Of a stretch of DNA of 64,000 nt, positions 21,587 through 33,333 are shown in pieces (the stretch's first letter is position 1; each line of letters begins with the position of its first letter). The notes beneath the pieces are model-generated. The model was given only the letters and a program-made list of their open reading frames with translations, was not told the origin of the DNA and made no database searches. The stretch comes from Flammula alnicola. Taxonomy: Eukaryota > Basidiomycota > Agaricomycetes > Agaricales > Strophariaceae. The stretch is taken from positions 1 to 64,000 of the forward strand of contig JADNRV010000111.1 in NCBI GenBank assembly GCA_015499995.1, in the 5' to 3' direction. Both the position numbers and the translations under genes were made by a program.

Positions 21587-24071
21587 CTAAAATTTATTCA
21601 GTTTAAAAAGGTCCATACGTCGCTGGAGAGTCCCGACGCACCGTTTCTCAGCACCCTGAAGTCCATCCAAGTTCAAGTTGATAGAAATAAGTCGGCCGCG
21701 TGCGAAAAGACATTAAGAACCACGTACCTTTTCCTGCCACGCAAGCTGGGCTTGCATCTCCGTCAGTCCAAATAAGAGCACGACCTCATAATCGACCCGA
21801 TAGTACGCTTCTCCTGTTTTGCTTACCAACGGCTCTAAAGGGAGATGCGTGAAGTCGACGATAACGGTAGCTAATTTCGTGTAGTTTTCTGTAAGGGGGA
21901 AATGAACATGACATCTAACGGAATTCGGAAGCACGTTCAACGAACCAACATCCTCATCTTTCCAACTAGGGTTTAGGTTATCGCCTCTGTAACACCATAT
22001 CGAGACCGTGGTCGATTTGAAGTTAACCTTGTTGGTGAAGGTTTGAGCCAGGCGGTAACGGAATTCTTTGGTTTCTGAGATTTGGGTGTTCTGAAGCAAC
22101 ATACAATGAATTTCCTGAATTTCTTCAGAGATACCAGTCAGCTTACTTTGGGGACGAGAACACCAAATGCACCCGGAATCGCGGACAGACCACTGGGCAG
22201 ACTGATTGCCGTCGCCAACCTCTTTGTGTGCTCTGCGTTGTGTTCTTGATAGTGGGCCGCGTAAACGACTCCATAAGTGACTTTTGACACGCGTGTGCGC
22301 ACAAAATGATCAAGATGGAACGATATAGCACCGTCGGAGACTGCCTTGTTACTAGAAGTAGCTGAGAATTAGGTATCAGAAATACTACGACGGCGACGCT
22401 TACACATGATTCTCAGGACGAAGGACATTCAATCCAGACTTGGACAGAGATCGCTGAACGCTATCGAAGAGCCAGTCACTGGCTGCAAATCCACCAACGA
22501 AAACGACGTGCTGCAATATCGAGCCGTTAGATCGTTCCTCGCCATGGGAAACTATAATGTCTAACACACAGAGAGCGAGTGAAGCGAGGTTTTCTTCTGA
22601 TTGAGGACTGCCTTGACGATGCAATCGATAGAAGGTTGGAAAAACTGAGCAACGTCCAATCTATTTACCGAATTTGTATTAGAATAACACTCAGCGATAA
22701 CATAGCCTCCACGTACCCTTCCAACTTTAGTTGTCCGAACCGTATATTAATGTTGGCGTCGTTATCACGAGTTGATCCAAACTTGACATATTGAGGTTCC
22801 CCGGCATCTCTGAACCTTGGTTTGGTGGTTTTGTCGAAACAATGAACGATGTGGTCGAGGTCATCGAGAAAGGGTGACTCAGCCAGATATTCTGTAGACT
22901 AACACTTGAGACCCGACCCCGAGAATATCATGGGAGACACGAACCCAAAAGAAATACTCGGGCAAGAACATTAACGAAAACGGATCCGTGAAAGTGACCT
23001 AAAGCGCAGAAGATTAGGAAAAAAGCGGAAACGGAGCTAGTGCAGAAGAAGACCAACATTGAGGAGCGGCGATTTCTTCGTAGGTATTCGCCGCGTCTTG
23101 TGTCCTGTATGTGCTGACATCGATGGTTCCACCGCCTGCGTCCACGATTACAACTCCCTCCCCTTTCTACGAAAGCCGTGACGATAAATCAGTCGCCAAG
23201 GAACAGGTACTCAATATTTTGCGCTCACCTTCATGGCTGCAGATAAAACCCCATTCTGGACAGCGAAGTGTAGACTTGCCTCGCCTTCGGTCACAAAAGA
23301 GATACGAGCACGACCTCGGGGAGTATCCGGAACGAGGCCCGCCAACAACGCTGCATCGCGCATTTGACTCTGCTCCTTGCCTTCCCATCCGTTCGGATGC
23401 GATAGCACAAATTCGATATCGTCTTCGAAGGAATTCCACAAATCGGGACCATTGGCGTGTGTATCTTGAATATATGTCGAGGCACATTGGAGTAGGTACC
23501 GGAGGAAGTCAGCGAAGACTTGGATAACGGTCTTATTGAGCGGCAGAGGTGGGATGTGGTCGGTGATCGTCTTTCCTTCGCCGATCTTGGAACGGAGATG
23601 TAGCTTGAACCTGAAGCAGGGCGATTAGTCGAGTACAATGGAAACGCAGGAACTCGCACACCATTCTGCTTTGATCCATTTCCCGTCTTCGGCAGCTTCC
23701 ACTATCCCATCCCGCATTGCTTCCGCTCCCACTGCGCGTACTTTGCCCGCTGGATCATAATAGATGATGGTAGGAATCTTTGAGGCGCCGCTGATATGTT
23801 CATGTGCTGGAAACCTTCGATATTGGAACATGAATTGAATCCAATATCTAATTCACAAGTGTCTGGAAGACGTACCTGGTCACTCCCTTGATGACTGGCA
23901 CTTGACCAGGATCAAGAACACTGAGGTTGAACATCAGCTCGTCTGCCTTCGCCAAAGGCGGCCAAGTAAGGCTCAAACTCACCTGTAAGATATTCCACTA
24001 TATGTAGTACCGACATCAAAAGCGAGAACGAGCTTGCGGCTCGATCCTCTATAGGGTGTGTTGGAAGGCAT
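21587..24071 (-). CDS. Hsp70-like ATPase of the HSPA12 type
   Basis: Twelve exons: 24071-23983, 23920-23876, 23814-23662, 23610-23229, 23166-23058, 22998-22958, 22898-22717, 22660-22570, 22510-22404, 22351-22147, 22090-21728 and 21655-21587, giving 611 residues. The actin-fold ATP site is visible: LAFDVGTTYSGISY (phosphate 1) near residue 20, VIVDAGGGTIDVSTY (phosphate 2) near residue 230, and HVVFVGGFAASDWLFDSV (adenosine site) near residue 365. The linker-substrate domain of canonical Hsp70 is absent; the C-terminal 200 residues (SDGAISFHLDHFVRTRVSKV onward) match the divergent Hsp70 group expanded in basidiomycetes and related to animal HSPA12. Chaperone activity cannot be assumed. Introns are 51-72 bases. 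Some exons are as short as 41 bases, so individual junctions deserve transcript support, though every frame joins. Confidence 0.9.
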
Positions 24072-25047
24072 GGGGGGGAAACAGATGACGATCCCGCTCT
24101 TGGCTACATGACATCCTTTATCAGCCTGAACAGCCTCTGGTGACCCTGGATCTGCTCTTGATCGAGTTCATAAATACAACATGTCAAGATTAGATTCCTC
24201 TACTGTATATGTGGCAGTGAGTGGGCATTGCCATTGTCGTGAGTGGATACAACTGCTGACGCGCTAATGCCCCACCTATAGATCCCATATTTTATTCTTT
24301 GTGGCTAAATCCCTGTACGCAGACGTCACGGCCTCAATCAGAGTCGTTGCTATTGGTTGTTACTTAGAAGTTCGTACCACCCAATTCCAACAACGGTTGA
24401 CTAATTGACTCACTATACTTGGGCGGCGCCGCACAGCCTCCGAGGCTCTTAGCTTCAATGACATTCGCTGAGAACAAGAAAGCTGGACTGGGTTCAGGTG
24501 TCGACATCGGAGTATATTTGCGGCTCTGGCAGTCGACGAATTCTGGGGCGTGAAGTGAATGTGTCCGAGGGTTTCGAGGGATGTGATGGTGGGCCCGGGA
24601 GTCGACCTGAGTCGAAAATGTTGAAGTTCAAGACTGTGTGAAGATGAGCTTGCTCCTGTGACCTGTCAAACACGTGTGCAACTTGCCGAAGATGCCGTCC
24701 CTTCTCGCTGAACGGCGGCGTTATCTACTGTACGGCGCCAAAGTGGGTTCTCAGCCTCGCGTCCACTGTCCGCAATAAAAAAAATTATGCAGACTTCTTG
24801 GTTCTGTCGTATGCGAGTTATGGGGGTTTCTTGAATGTACACCCAGGGAGCGTGTTTCAAGATCCAAATTACAGTGTTTTGCGTTACTAATCTATATTCA
24901 GTCGTGAGCTCAAACTTCAAAGCAGTGCAAAGAATTGCAGATTAAATACAAGAGGAGATGTCAGTGTGTAAAAGGTAAGAACTACACTAAATACCAGACG
25001 AAATTGTTAAAGCTTCATGTGTATTGGCCACGCGTCTGGATAGGCTG
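24072..25047. other. Intergenic, upstream of the Hsp70-like gene
   Basis: It contains the promoter side of the minus-strand Hsp70-like gene and the 3' flank of the small secreted protein gene. No ORF with a domain, repeat or RNA gene was seen. Confidence 0.4.
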
Positions 25048-25653
25048 TCAAGCTGTAACCTGCAGACGAGTCAGTTTTAAGAATTGATGTAACATTAACA
25101 TTGGCAGGATACCGGAAAGACTGGAGTGGTAGCGAGAACAACGCCACTGATTCTAAAGAAGAAGAAAATTAGTGCAGTAGTAACGCAATCTGTAAAGCCA
25201 AATTCCAAACCTGTCCGTTGCAGTGAATTTATAAGGCCTAAATCGTTGGATTAAACAAAACAATCTTCAAGAAAGATATCAAGTCCTGGAAAGATCGTAC
25301 CCTGCCGTATCAATCAAACATGGCTGCGTTCCTGAAGTTTTGGTATTAGAGAGCAAAAACACTTCATCGACCATCTCGACTGTCGACGATGCGGTATTGA
25401 TGCAGCTGATGAAGAAGTCGGTGGAGTCGCCCGTGCTGCCGCGAAACCATTCGATGTTGACCGATCCTGAGTGTACGACTCCGCCCACGACTTGGAGAGT
25501 TATCGTTCCGACAACCGAAAGTGGGAGGAGGAGGAGGCTAGTGGGTTGGCGGAAATGCATGGGGTGTAAATAAGCTAAAATAGCAAGGATGAGGTATAGA
25601 GGGGTGGACGTCGCGACTCACCAGAGAGGCAAGATAGAACTATTGTATTTCAT
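25048..25653 (-). CDS. Small secreted protein, possibly with a Kre9/Knh1-like beta-sandwich
   Basis: Five exons: 25653-25622, 25537-25301, 25237-25211, 25152-25113 and 25059-25048; all junctions are GT-AG and in frame, giving 115 residues. The first intron joins MKYNSSILPLC to LLLLPLSVVG, producing a clear signal peptide. The mature part (GSVNIEWFRGSTGDSTDFFIS) resembles the start of the Ig-like domain in fungal cell-wall proteins of the Kre9/Knh1 type, where a Gly-Ser turn precedes an x-x-x-W-x-R strand. No Ser/Thr-rich tail or GPI signal follows, so it is probably released. An alternative start at an in-frame ATG (25560) inside the first intron would give a poorer leader. Two exons of 12 and 27 bases make the 3' end less certain. 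Confidence 0.65.
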
Positions 25654-26689
25654 GGTTTTGGAGCAGTACTTGTCGAGTAAAAGGAATTGAAGGAGAACTT
25701 ATACGATTCACAATACATGGGCGATATTTAACCTCAAAGGAGTGCTTATTGACAGTTACGATCTGTCATGAATTCTCATTTAGACGGACCCTTGCAAGAA
25801 TATTTTTCCCCAAGTAGAATCGTTTGTTATTTCCTTGAAGCAAATTCAATGTTTTATATCGTTATCGTCATCTATATACGCGTCATGTTTGAAGGGGTGA
25901 GAGATCGCTGGATTTATTTTCAGCGAATGTATTCTAAGCAATGTTAGAGTTGTAATCAATCTGCCTACCCCGCTGTCAGGTCGAAGCAGAATTGGAAAAA
26001 GACATACCCTTCCTCCATATCCCTATCAACCACGCCGAGAGGGGCCTGGCAGAACTCGGTAGAACATCAATTACCCCTGAAGATATTGACAAAGCCTTCG
26101 ACAACCTCCGCACATAACTTCGCGAGGAAAAGGCGGCTGCAGATCCCAACATCCACCCATCACCTTTTTCCTTGTCCATGTAGTTGGTGGCGTCCTCATG
26201 AGGCTTACGACACAACATGGGCCCGAGGAGGTGGACGAAAGGTTTAGGCATCCGAAGGTGGGGGTATGGTTCGTGAGGTTCCGAGAGGTAGTACCATGAA
26301 GGGGCAATGGAAGACCTGAAGGGTGTGATAAGCCGATCAGACGGAATTGGCGCAGTCGCATACAAGCCATACGCAGGTGGAAGAACGTACGGGTTGGAGT
26401 TGAGCGTGAGGAGAGGGTTATACGTCGTCTGCGGAGGTAGCTCCTTCACCGTAATAAACACCAAGCCTCCGAGCTCCAACCCCCAAATCCCGTACTCTCA
26501 TCCTCATCCAGCTCTCCCATCCCTCCAAACACACTCTCCAATAACCTCTGTGCACCCAGGCGCATTCCTAAGCATATTCGGTCCGCCTTGTTCAAGCTGG
26601 TCACGAACTCCAAGGCACTAAGCCTAATGGTCGATCACTCGTCTTTTTCTTTGACTGGATTTGAACTGCTTCCGCCTCTGCCGCCACCA
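25654..26689. other. Intergenic up to the retrotransposon, with a decayed coding fragment
   Basis: On the plus strand, 25978-26113 reads VEAELEKDIPFLHIPINHAERG and on to FDNLRT before a stop, which looks like the remains of a coding exon of unknown family. Later open stretches on both strands (26100-26480) are compositionally protein-like but unassigned. The last 50 or so bases resemble the target-side sequence of a decayed importin gene (see 33334). Confidence 0.35.
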
Positions 26690-26979
26690 TGTGATGAATC
26701 TTCTTACGTATTCTGATCGAACTCTATATTTATCTTTCTAAATTTATCGCTCATCTAAATCTTATCCTTAGTATAGTTTCTAACTATTCCGAATCCCTTC
26801 CACATTCCAGTCATCCTCCACTCTTCATTGTCAGCCTCCTATTTTATTCCAGTCATCCTCCCATTCATTTATCCTATATAAACCCCGTAGTCCTTAGATA
26901 TTTTCTCCGTACAGTCAACGCATTGCATCGACTTCCAATCCATTCTAGTTTCTCCTCCATTTGGATTTAGTTCCTTACA
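26690..26979 (+). repeat. 5' LTR of the Gypsy element
   Basis: It begins TGTGATGAATC and ends GTTCCTTACA, and matches the 3' LTR except for one base. Confidence 0.95.
26875..26882 (+). promoter_or_regulatory. TATA box of the LTR promoter
   Basis: TATATAAA in the LTR, about 34 bases before the GTACAGTCAA motif that is the likely start of the element's RNA. Confidence 0.6.
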
Positions 26980-26982
26980 AGT

Positions 26983-26992
26983 TTGACTGTAC
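26983..26992 (+). promoter_or_regulatory. Primer-binding site, probably self-priming (Tf1/sushi type)
   Basis: TTGACTGTAC begins three bases after the 5' LTR. It is the exact reverse complement of GTACAGTCAA at 26909-26918 inside the LTR, placed where transcription should start. Tf1/sushi-group elements prime reverse transcription with the 5' end of their own mRNA in this way. No match to a common tRNA 3' end was apparent. Confidence 0.55.
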
Positions 26993-27056
26993 CCAGAACC
27001 TTTGCTTGCCAACCTCGGCCTCTGTCCCTCTGTCGTCGCACCCTCCAGCTTTTACC

Positions 27057-28254
27057 ATGTCTACAGTCTTAGGCGATTTTTCCCAGCTCCCTATGAACGT
27101 CGCCCCACCTGGTGCGGAATTGCTCCCCACTGGTCAGCCTCTTCCTGGTCCGACGGTCTACGCTGCTCCTGTGCCTATGGTTCCTCCTGTTGGTCCGACG
27201 CTTTATCCTGCTCAGTCCTCTACGTCGAACCCTGGAACCTATGCTCCTGCTCCTGAGCCAGGGCCCAGCGTTACCTTCTTCACGCGCAGCGTCTCCCTAG
27301 TATCCTCTAGAAGCTCAGCCTCAATACGTTACCGACCTCACTCGCATGTTCAACATTCTTACCGAGAATCAGGTCGCTTTTCAGCAAGGCGTTATGCAGG
27401 TTCTCAATTCACAGAACTCTGCTCCACCTGTTGCTCCGAAACTCGGTGGAACTGTCAAAGTCCGTAACCCGCGCATGTTCTCAGGCAAACACGAAGAAGT
27501 TACACCGTTCCTAAGCGAAGTCCATCGCATTATCGAATTCAACTCAGTTAGCTTCCCTACCGACCATCATAAAGTTCTTTTCCTCGCGCTCTATCTTAAG
27601 GATGGAATTCCGGTCGAATGGTTTAATCACCTCGAGATTGAACGTTCTGCCGTTCTTTATGACTGGCCCGCTTTTGTTGTGCAATTCAAGAAGAAATTCG
27701 CCGACCCTCGCCTTACCCTCACCGCAGACCAAAAGCTAGATCGACTCCAACAGACGGGTTCTGCTCATTCTTACCTCACCCGCTTCATCGAACTCTCATC
27801 CCATCTCGACATGACGGAACAAACCAAGATCAACCGTTTCATGAAAGGTTTGAAACCCGCCATCAAGGACAACCTCGTAGGCATCGTCAATCGCCCAGTC
27901 ACCTTACGCGCATGGGAGAACATTATCATCCAGATTGACGCTAACCTTCACCAACGAGATATTGAACGTCGAGAGGAAGCAGGTAAGAAACCACCCAAAT
28001 CCCTCAACTCTAACTCTCTTCCTCCCGCGACTACCTCCACCTCAAACGCTGATGTCGTACCTATGGACGTCGACGCTATTTCCGTGGGACCGCGTGGAAA
28101 ACTTTCCCAAGCAGAACACGACAACCGCATCAAGAAAAAGCTCTGTCTTTATTGTGGTAAACTCGGCCATGCCGTCGACACCTGCTACACGCGCAAAGCA
28201 AAACATGGCGATTTCGTTAAACCGATGGAAAAAGCCAAGCCGGAGAACAAATAG
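27057..28254 (+). pseudogene. gag of the Gypsy element, frame-broken
   Basis: The N-terminal Pro-rich part starts at ATG 27057 in one frame. The capsid part and nucleocapsid continue in another frame from about 27300 to the stop at 28252-28254, so there is an indel between about 27250 and 27340. The capsid region has the FSGKHEEVTPFLSEV and KKKFADP features of Gypsy Gag. The nucleocapsid ends with a zinc knuckle, CLYCGKLGHAVDTC (Cys-X2-Cys-X4-His-X4-Cys). Confidence 0.85.
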
Positions 28255-28256
28255 TT

Positions 28257-31200
28257 CCATGTTCTTCGGCGACGGATGGAACTGCTCAGAGCTCTCCCCG
28301 TCGCGCCGCTCCATTCACTCGTACCCTTAATGGCGAATGGATTTCTCCTGTATCAGCTCCCAATTTCTTGTTGCACGATCATGTCCGTTTTGACCCTCAC
28401 AATAGATCTCATTTTTTCATCCCATCACCATATCCTTCCCAAAACGGCCTCGCATCAAGACTTTTGCTTTTATCGACTGCGGTGCTACTGTTTCCCTCAT
28501 TTCCCAATCTTTTGTTAAGCGACACTCCTTACCTCGTTCCCCCAAACCTTGTCCCCTACCTATTTATACCATCGACAATCGCCCCTTAACCTCCGGATTG
28601 CTCACTCATGATGTGCTGACACAATTACAGGTCCACGATCATTCTGAACATATTCGTCTGGGAATCGTTACCATGCCCTATCCTATCCTTCTTGGCCTTG
28701 ATTGGCTTAAGCAACACAACCCCTCCGTAGATTGGGCCCGCGGTCAGCTAAATTTATCCTGCTGTGGCGCTAATCACAACTTTCCTGTTTCGGCATTCGG
28801 CAAAGGCTATGGTCTTGCTAGCCACCTCACTTCTTCCCATATTAGTTCAATCGGTCTAGGCCTTCGTCTTAACGATCCACCTCTTGCTTCTATATCGCCC
28901 GATTTCACCGTCCGGCCCGTGTCTACGCCACATTCTTACCCATCTGGTATATTTTCTAATTATAGATCACTCCCATCAATTCTTCGGCCTTCGATTCCTA
29001 ACGGCCTTAGTCGTGCAGAATTGAAAGCTATCTGGCTCTCCCCACTCTCGCCGCCTGATCCTGTCTACGGCCCCCCCAACAAACCCATTGAGGTTGCTCA
29101 TGTTTCCCCTGAACGCTTCAAAAAATACGCCAAGAATCTCGATTGTTATTGCATCTGGTATACACCAAACGACGATCTTGAAACCCGTATCAACTCTATC
29201 ACTACCGAACCTCCCACTGCAACTCCCCCTCCTGAACCTCCTCCTATTAAACTCCCTACCGACGACCCGGACCCTGACGAGGAAGTTCGGACCATCGTCC
29301 CCGAAAAATATCATGACTATCTAGACGTCTTCTCACCCTCTGAAGTCAAACGGTTACCTGATCACCGACCCTACGACATCAACATCGATTTAGAAGACAG
29401 CAAAGACCCTCCTTTCGGACCCATTTACTCTCTCTCTCTTGACGAACGCAAGGCTCTTTCCGATTACATAGAAGAACACTTGGCTAAAGGCTTCATCCGA
29501 CGCTCTACTTCTTCCGCTTCCTCTCCCATCTTGTTCATCAAGCGAAAAACTGGCGATCTCCGTCTCTGTGTCGATTATCGTGGTCTTAATTCTATCACGA
29601 AAAAGAATCGCTATCCGCTCCCTCTCACTCACGACCTCCTTGATCGCGTCTCTGGCTGTTCCAATTTTACTGTCATTGACCTCAAGAATGCGTTTAACCT
29701 CATACGCATTAAAGAGGGGGATGAATGGAAGACTGCTTTTCATACTCATCTGGGTCTCTACGAGTACACCGTCATGCCTTTCGGATTAACCAACGCTCCC
29801 GCTACGTTTCAGGCCTTTATTCAAGACACTCTTCGCGATATTCTGGATATTTCTTGTGTTGTCTATCTCGACGACATTCTCATCTTTTCTAAACCTGGTC
29901 AGGACCACGACGACCTTGTACGCCAAGTATTGGACCGACTTCGCGCTGCCAATCTATTCGCTAATGCTAAGAAATGCGAATTCGACAAGTCTCAAGTTGA
30001 ATACCTCGGGTATATTATCTCTGCCCAGGGTGTCCAAATGAACCCCAAGAAACTGTCAACCATTACAGACTGGCCGCTTCCCAAGACCATCAAAGAATCC
30101 AATCATTCCTCGGTTTCACCAACTTCTACCGCCGTTTCATCCCTCGTTATTCCGATTCCACCTTACCTCTCACAGCTCTCACGACAAACGCAGTAAAAAA
30201 TTCATTCAAAGGTCTTACGACTGCCGCCAAGAAGCATTCGAAAAACTCAAGCTCGCTTTCACCGTGGCTCCTGTACTTCGCCATTTTGATCCTCTCCTTC
30301 CCTCTACTATTATCACCGATGCCTCAGACTTCGCACTAGCTTCTATTCATCTCCAACCTGACTCTGACGGACTTCTCCATCCTGTCGCCTATCATTCTCG
30401 AAAATTCTCCCCCGCCGAAATTAACTATGAAGTCCACGACAAAGAACTCCTCGCTATAGTCGACACATTCCGTGACATGCGATCCTGGCTCATCGGTTCC
30501 CCCCATCCAATCACTGTTATTTCTGATCACAAAAACCTAGAATACTTTATGGTTTCCAATACGCTTAATCGCCGACAAGCCCGCTGGTCTATGTTTCTCA
30601 CCGAATATAATTTCCAGCTCGATTACGCTCCTGGAAAAAAGAATTCCGCCGACGCTCCTTCTCGCCGCTCAGACTACATTCCTAAAAAAGGCGACCCCAT
30701 CCTTCTTCATCAACACAAAGCACTCTTTTCCGACTATCATTTAAACCGACTCTTTCCCACTTCCACATCCAACACTCCTGTCAATCTCCCTCCTTCCTAT
30801 GCCTCCGCACTTGATACCTTCAATATCGACAACTCCGAACTCTTGGACGAATTTAAGGACACTTTTCGTCATGACATCGAATGGCGACACGCATTATCTA
30901 AAGGCGACACTTCTTTCACTATCCAAAAAGATCTCGTTTTTCACGACAACCGTCTCTATGTTCCGCCTTCCCTCCGCCCCAAAATTCTGCATTCTAGGCA
31001 CGACTCTGTCTTATCTGGCCACCCTGGACGCGCTGCTACTCTGGATCTCGTCCGACGTGATTTCTCTTGGCCGGGGATGCAACGATTCATACGCTCTTAT
31101 GTTTCTTCTTGTGATCAATGTCCCCGCGTTAAAAACGCAACTCACAAGCCTTATGGTCTCCTTCAGCCTCTGGATATTCCCGACCGACCCTGGCGCTCTA

Positions 31201-32487
31201 TCTCTATGGACTTTATTGTCAAATTGCCTCCATCTCATGGCTATGACTCCGTTTGGGTTATCTGCGACTGTATGACTCGCGCGGCTCATTTTATCCCTAT
31301 CTGTGAATCTATGGACGCACCTGAACTGGCTCGACTGTTCTTGGACCGCGTTTTCCGCCTTCACGGCTTTCCTGAATCTATAATCACAGACCGCGGATCT
31401 GTTTTCATCTCGTCATTCCTTACAAACTTGATGAAATTATGCGGCGTCAAAATGAAACCCTCCACCGCATACAGACCTCAGACCGATGGACTCACTGAAC
31501 GCACCAATCAAACTCTCGAGACCTACTTGCGCACTTTCTGTTCCTATCAACAAGACGACTGGGTTGATTATTTAGCGCTCGCTGAATTCGCCTTCAACAA
31601 TTCCCGCAATTCTTCCACACAACAAACTCCGTTCTTTGCAAATCTAGGCTACCATCCCACATTCGACATCAAAATCACAGATGTTCCACAAATCCTTCCG
31701 CCACCGAACTTTCACACAGACTCGACATTATCCACTCTGAACTCCGTGCTGAATTGTCCCACTCCAACGACCACATGGCTAAATTCTACGACCGCCATCA
31801 CCTTCCTGCTCCTGCTTTCAAAATTGGCGACCGTGTTTGGCTTCTCAGGAGAAATATCAAAACCACTAGACCTTCCGATAAACTCGACTATCGTCGCATT
31901 GGACCTTTTCAAATTTTGGACATACGCGGCAAATCTTCCTTCTTATTAAAACTTCCTCCCACACTCTCTCGCCTCCACCCGTATTCCATGTGTCACTTCT
32001 AGAACCTACATCGATCCCAGCACTATTCCCGACCGCATCACTTCAACACCTACTCCGGTTATTCATATCCCCAAAGATCCCACTCAAGACATTCAAACCA
32101 TTCTAGATTCCCGAAAAGTCGGACGCCGCTACGATTATTTCGTCCGTTGGAAAGATCTACCCGACTCCGAAAATTCTTGGATTCCCTTCACCGAAATTCC
32201 TACTTCTCTCTACACCGTCCTCGAATCTTTTCACCGCCGTAACTCTGCTCGTCCTCATCCTCCACGTTTCGATTTTTACCCCACATTCTCTAATCCACCT
32301 TCTTTTGATTCTATTCCTATCATCCCAACCACACCTTATTATCATCCATCTCGCCCCGAATCACCACCTCCCGATCCTTGGATGCGCGACTACGAACCTC
32401 CTTCTCATCAAATCACATGTTCTGGTCGTAACGTTCATCCTCCTAAAGCCAAAGACTCCGCAAGCTCCGTCCTCGACAAGGGGGTAG
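28257..32487 (+). pseudogene. pol of the Gypsy element: protease, RT, RNase H, integrase, chromodomain; several frame breaks
   Basis: The protease active site reads DCGAT rather than DSGAT/DTGAT (around 28475). Reverse transcriptase (about 29340-30110) has YLDDIL at about 29863. RNase H follows with TDAS near 30318 and DHKNLEYF. Integrase has the H-X-H-C-C zinc region (HDSVLSGHPGR...CDQC, 30995-31125) and a DDE core (MDFIV... and ITDRGSVF). A chromodomain (RRYDYFVRWKDLPDSENSWIP) lies at about 32125-32190. The frame changes at about 28410-28440, 30100-30190, 31710 and 31980. As sequenced it cannot make one polyprotein. Confidence 0.9.
32478..32487 (+). other. Polypurine tract of the Gypsy element
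   Basis: AAGGGGGTAG abuts the 3' LTR, the expected place for the plus-strand primer. Confidence 0.6.
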
Positions 32488-33328
32488 TGTGATGAATCTT
32501 CTTACGTATTCTGATCGAACTCTATATTTATCTTTCTAAATTTATCGCTCGTCTAAATCTTATCCTTAGTATAGTTTCTAACTATTCCGAATCCCTTCCA
32601 CATTCCAGTCATCCTCCACTCTTCATTGTCAGCCTCCTATTTTATTCCAGTCATCCTCCCATTCATTTATCCTCAAGGGGGTGCGCCAAATAAAAAAAAG
32701 TACCTAGGGTCGATTTATTTTTTAAGCCAATATTTCACGGACTAACTAACTAACGTAATCAGGAACCGTCCCAATATGGTAATATTACATCAGCAATGAC
32801 ACGGGCGCCCCTCCACCAGATTCCTCGCACGTCTCGCAAACCCATTTATGAGGTGCTTGCTCGAGATTTTTACATTCTAAATGGTACTGTAGATGTATTA
32901 GTATAGTATTCCAATGAAATATAATTTTTTGACTCTTGAAAATGGCTGAGAAAAGTCACATTAGGCTAAATATGATCCAATGATTGATTGCATCATCCAC
33001 TCAGTGCCGCAAACTATGTTCTACAGCATTTCTATATGTATTACAGCTAGTATTTAATAGATGTAAGGCAATATATGGTGTAAAACCGGCCTTGGGTCAC
33101 TTCAAAGCACCTATTTTGGGACATTTATAGAGGGGTATAAATTTTTTTTTCGCCAGCCAGCGGCTGGACTAACTAACCGACCCCCGGTCAGCTATTAAGG
33201 TTCGCGCACCCCCTTGTTTATCCTATATAAACCCCGTAGTCCTTAGATATTTTCTCCGTACAGTCAACGCATTGCATCGACTTCCAATCCATTCTAGTTT
33301 CTCCTCCATTTGGATTTAGTTCCTTACA
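32488..33328 (+). repeat. 3' LTR of the Gypsy element, interrupted by a MITE
   Basis: Identical to the 5' LTR but for one base, after removing the insertion at 32674-33216 and one copy of its 8-base target duplication. Confidence 0.95.
32674..33216. mobile_element. hAT-like MITE with 8-bp target duplication
   Basis: A 543-base insertion with termini CAAGGGGGTGCGC and GCGCACCCCCTTG (13-base perfect inverted repeats). TTTATCCT is duplicated on both sides (32666-32673 and 33217-33224); the other LTR shows the empty site with a single TTTATCCT. Eight-base duplications point to the hAT superfamily. There is no ORF of note. Subterminal GGACTAACTAAC occurs near both ends in opposite orientation. 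Confidence 0.9.
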
Positions 33329-33333
33329 CACCA

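Larger units (their letters stand above)
26690..33328 (+). mobile_element. Ty3/Gypsy LTR retrotransposon (chromovirus), complete ends but broken frames
   Basis: The element has TG...CA LTRs of 290 bases and is flanked by CACCA on both sides (26685-26689 and 33329-33333). The order is gag, protease, reverse transcriptase, RNase H, integrase, then a chromodomain at the integrase C-terminus, which defines chromoviruses. The LTRs differ at one position (A/G in TCGCTCATC versus TCGCTCGTC) once a 551-base insertion in the 3' LTR is set aside. This indicates recent insertion. Several frame breaks in gag-pol mean it does not encode a continuous polyprotein as sequenced. Confidence 0.95.

Noticed and set aside
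25976..26479. Minus-strand ORF of 167 codons
   Set aside because: No domain, no start context or splice partners, and the plus strand of the same stretch holds a more protein-like but stop-interrupted peptide.
28276..28589. Leucine/phenylalanine-rich ORFs resembling a membrane protein
   Set aside because: They are out-of-frame readings of the pol region before the protease; the hydrophobicity comes from pyrimidine-rich codons.
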